From NCBI GenBank assembly GCA_026421135.1, contig JAPKCR010000098.1, positions 1-7,277 on the forward strand: DNA of 7,277 bases, read 5' to 3'. The DNA comes from Sulfitobacter sp. Its GTDB lineage: Bacteria; Pseudomonadota; Alphaproteobacteria; Rhodobacterales; Rhodobacteraceae. A program made the translations under genes and the position numbers. Shown here in pieces: positions 5,402-7,277 of this stretch. The notes beneath the pieces are model-generated. The model did not search any database. It saw only the letters and a list, made by a program, of their open reading frames with translations, and had not been told where the DNA came from. How positions within the stretch are numbered: position 1 is the stretch's first letter; every line of letters begins with the position of its first letter.

Positions 5402-6327
5402 TGGCGGGCGGCGCGCCATCCGGCGGATCATCGGCCTCTGATACCTACGCACCGACCAAACACTGGTTGCTTGCGCCATCATGGTTCGTGCTTGGGTTTT
5501 TCACGCTCGCCCCTATCCTCATTATGCTCGTCTATTCCTTCCTGACAAAGGAATTCCGCGGTGGCGTCATTTGGGAGCCGACATTATCGGCCTATGATCA
5601 ATTCTTTTTTGATCGAGGGCTATTCGGGGACGCGGATCCAACCCTTCAATGGACCTACATCAGCATCTTTTGGCGATCGATTTGGCAAGCTGGCGTGGCC
5701 ACAATACTGTCCCTTCTCATCGGATTTCCAACGGCTTATTTCATTGCAACACGGCCCGAAAGATCCCGCGCGTTGTGGGTTTTTCTGATCACCATTCCCT
5801 ACTGGGTGAACCTGTTGATCCGCACCGTATCAATGAAGTTTCTGATGCGCGACGAAGGCCCGCTGAATGATTTCTTGATGAACATTGGATTGATCGACGC
5901 GCCGCTGCATATCATCAACACAAACTTTGCCGTTCAAATGGGGCTGTTTTACAGCTACCTGCCGTTCATGGTGCTACCGATTTATGCATCCGTGGAACGC
6001 TACAATTTCACAATGTCAGAAGCTGCCGCAGACCTTTACGCAAGCAAATTTGCAACCCTGCGCCGCATCGTGTTACCGGCGGTTAAACCGGGCGTTATTG
6101 CGGGCTGTATCTTGGTGTTCGTGCCCAGCCTTGGTGCGTTTCTTGCGCCCGACCTATTGGGCGGAGCGAAGAACTTCATGATCGGTTCCCTGATCGAAGA
6201 GCAATTCAAAGGGAACGCAGGCAACTGGCCCTTTGGCGCTGCCGCTTCGATGATCCTGTTGACGATGGTGATGACGATCTTACTGATTTTCGCAGGTCAG
6301 CAACGCCGCGCGGGGCAAGAAACATGA
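5401..6327 (+). CDS. potB: ABC transporter permease, PotB family
   Basis: A complete 308-residue inner-membrane permease. About six hydrophobic segments are visible, near 27-47, 94-117, 125-143, 175-197, 231-251 and 280-300, after a polar Gly/Ser-rich N-terminal tail. The EAA loop, which contacts the ATPase, starts at 207 ([11 protein letters not shown]) and ends with VLPAVKPG near 224-231. The usual glycine of this loop (EAAxxxG) is tyrosine here. It pairs with the next permease to form the channel for the imported solute. Its ATG shares the A of the preceding TAA stop, and no strong ribosome-binding site stands at normal distance, so translation is probably coupled to the ATPase gene. The downstream junction is a 4-nt ATGA overlap. 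PotB-type membership is clear; substrate unknown. Confidence 0.93.
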   Translation: MAGGAPSGGSSASDTYAPTKHWLLAPSWFVLGFFTLAPILIMLVYSFLTKEFRGGVIWEPTLSAYDQFFFDRGLFGDADPTLQWTYISIFWRSIWQAGVATILSLLIGFPTAYFIATRPERSRALWVFLITIPYWVNLLIRTVSMKFLMRDEGPLNDFLMNIGLIDAPLHIINTNFAVQMGLFYSYLPFMVLPIYASVERYNFTMSEAAADLYASKFATLRRIVLPAVKPGVIAGCILVFVPSLGAFLAPDLLGGAKNFMIGSLIEEQFKGNAGNWPFGAAASMILLTMVMTILLIFAGQQRRAGQET

Positions 6328-7130
6328 GCGCTTTTAACGACGTCAAAACCTACACGGGGTTCCGTTTCATAACCCTGTTGTGTGTGTTCATTCTATATGC
6401 GCCACTGCTTGTCGTAACGGTGTATTCATTCAACGCATCCACGTCGATCACCGTTTGGGAGGGCTTGTCGCTGCGCTGGTACGTCGACGTCTTCGTCGGC
6501 CCCGAAAGTACCAAGTTCAAACAGGCGGCGATCAATTCATTCTCGATTGCGATCATTGCGGCGACCATCGCAACAGCCATTGCAACAGCGGCGGCGACGG
6601 CCATTGTGCGGGGCGGGTTGTTTCGCGCGCGCGGCATGTCGCTGGGCCTGATAACACTGCCGATTATGGTTCCCGAAATCGTGCTGGCCGTTGCGACCTT
6701 GATCTTCTTCAATTCGATCGGCTTTGATCGCGGGTTTATGACTATTCTTGTGGCGCATATCGCGTTTTGCATCCCCTTCGCCTACCTGCCTATCCAGGCC
6801 CGTATGCAAGGAATTGAAGACACCTATGAACATGCGGCGATGGACCTCTATGCCACCAAATGGCAGGCGTTCCGCCGCATCCTTCTGCCCCTGATGATGC
6901 CTGGCATCATCTCGGGTTTCTTGCTGGCGTTCATCGTCAGTCTTGATGATTTCATCATCACCAATTTCGTCAAAGGCGCAGGGATTGAAACCCTCCCAAC
7001 GGCGATCTTTGGGTCGGTGAAACAAGGGCTAAAGCCCAACATCATGGCAATCTCTACGATGCTTCTTGGCCTCTCAGTCGTGATGGTGACAATCTCTTAC
7101 TTCGTCTCGAAGTCGGACAACACGAAATAA
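6324..7130 (+). CDS. potC: ABC transporter permease, PotC family
   Basis: A complete 268-residue inner-membrane permease, the usual PotC length. Hydrophobic segments lie near 13-35, 67-95, 104-130, 137-157, 194-212 and 239-260; the 76-94 stretch is notably Ala/Ile/Thr-rich. The EAA-type loop begins [11 protein letters not shown] (170-180) and continues into [11 protein letters not shown]. Histidine replaces the first glutamate and tyrosine the usual glycine, the latter also seen in the partner permease. [13 protein letters not shown] (206-218) and TLPTAIFG are strongly PotC-like. Its ATG overlaps the preceding stop by 4 nt (6324-6327), giving coupled synthesis of the two subunits. It is followed after 18 nt by the binding-protein gene. 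Confidence 0.93.
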   Translation: MSAFNDVKTYTGFRFITLLCVFILYAPLLVVTVYSFNASTSITVWEGLSLRWYVDVFVGPESTKFKQAAINSFSIAIIAATIATAIATAAATAIVRGGLFRARGMSLGLITLPIMVPEIVLAVATLIFFNSIGFDRGFMTILVAHIAFCIPFAYLPIQARMQGIEDTYEHAAMDLYATKWQAFRRILLPLMMPGIISGFLLAFIVSLDDFIITNFVKGAGIETLPTAIFGSVKQGLKPNIMAISTMLLGLSVVMVTISYFVSKSDNTK

Positions 7131-7132
7131 CA

Positions 7133-7140
7133 AAAGGGAG
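7133..7140 (+). promoter_or_regulatory. Strong ribosome-binding site for the periplasmic binding protein gene
   Basis: AAAGGGAG ends 8 nt before the ATG at 7149, the best Shine-Dalgarno match in the transporter operon. The permease genes rely on overlaps, whereas this gene has its own strong site. That fits the excess of binding protein over membrane subunits usual for ABC importers. Confidence 0.7.
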
Positions 7141-7148
7141 CTACCAAC

Positions 7149-7277
7149 ATGAAACTATTAACAACATCCGCAATGGCTTTGGCACTACTGGCGAATACTG
7201 CGGCCGCTGAGGGCGAACTCGTGCTGTATCACTGGTTCGAATATATGCCCGCCGAACTGCTGGAAAAATTCACGGCC
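7149..7277 (+). CDS. potD: Periplasmic solute-binding protein of the PotD/PotF family, N-terminal part
   Basis: Only the first 43 codons are in the window; the family is usually about 340-370 residues. The N-terminus has a Sec signal peptide: a short basic start (MKLL), a hydrophobic stretch rich in Ala and Leu (residues 8-15), and a likely cleavage after Ala20 in TAAA-EG. The mature start GELVLYHWFEYMPAELLEKF resembles the opening strand and helix of PotD (pattern LYxxNWxEYxPxxLLxxF). It captures the solute in the periplasm and delivers it to the two permeases. The usual asparagine before the tryptophan is histidine here, which may point to a ligand other than spermidine or putrescine, but the pocket lies mostly outside the window. 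The symbol marks the family only. Confidence 0.88.
   Translation, partial: MKLLTTSAMALALLANTAAAEGELVLYHWFEYMPAELLEKFTA

Noticed and set aside
6350..7025. Long minus-strand frames (140 and 162 codons) opposite the PotC-type permease.
   Set aside because: The plus strand encodes an unmistakable permease; the antisense translations are low-complexity, basic and His/Arg-rich products of its codon bias.

Overview
The window looks like part of an alphaproteobacterial genome, most likely a Rhodobacteraceae/roseobacter-type bacterium. This rests on moderate GC, tight overlapping gene junctions, and the gene set itself (a LysR regulator, DUF1028, a RidA-family protein and an FMO-like flavoprotein beside a PotABCD-type transporter). 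The genus is inferred, not shown. No rRNA, tRNA, CRISPR array or insertion sequence is visible, and coding density is high.

Layout. Positions 1-4027 hold a leftward run of genes. In transcription order these are an FMO-like FAD/NAD(P)H oxidoreductase (2750-4027), a RidA-family protein (2319-2735), a DUF1028 protein (1648-2322), a small open frame with no normal start (1511-1648), a LysR-type regulator (568-1506), and the N-terminus of a trimethylamine-dehydrogenase-like flavoprotein that runs off the left edge (470 to 1). Positions 4028-4309 form a divergent control region with several dyad or repeat elements. From 4310 rightward lies an ABC importer operon of the spermidine/putrescine family: ATPase (4310-5401), two permeases (5401-6327, 6324-7130) and the start of the periplasmic binding protein (7149 to the right edge).

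How the genes may work together (inference). The importer would bring in a small nitrogenous, probably cationic, compound. The two flavoenzymes would oxidise or N-dealkylate it. The RidA-like protein would deal with a reactive imine/enamine or a related intermediate, and the DUF1028 protein, a family with a predicted Ntn-hydrolase-like fold, may hydrolyse an amide-like product. The LysR protein would control the locus. The partly comparable, well-described logic is the Rut pyrimidine pathway, which combines a flavin oxygenase, a RidA homologue and hydrolases, but no Rut enzyme is present here. The substrate cannot be read from the sequence. The TMADH-like protein keeps the cysteine that carries the covalent FMN, but the visible residues of the amine pocket differ from those of true trimethylamine dehydrogenase.

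The most useful second looks are the compound catabolic locus, the unannotated small frame between DUF1028 and LysR, the repeated CTAAGCC boxes before the TMADH-like gene, the 16-bp near-palindrome before the transporter operon, and the altered active-site positions in the RidA and TMADH-like proteins.
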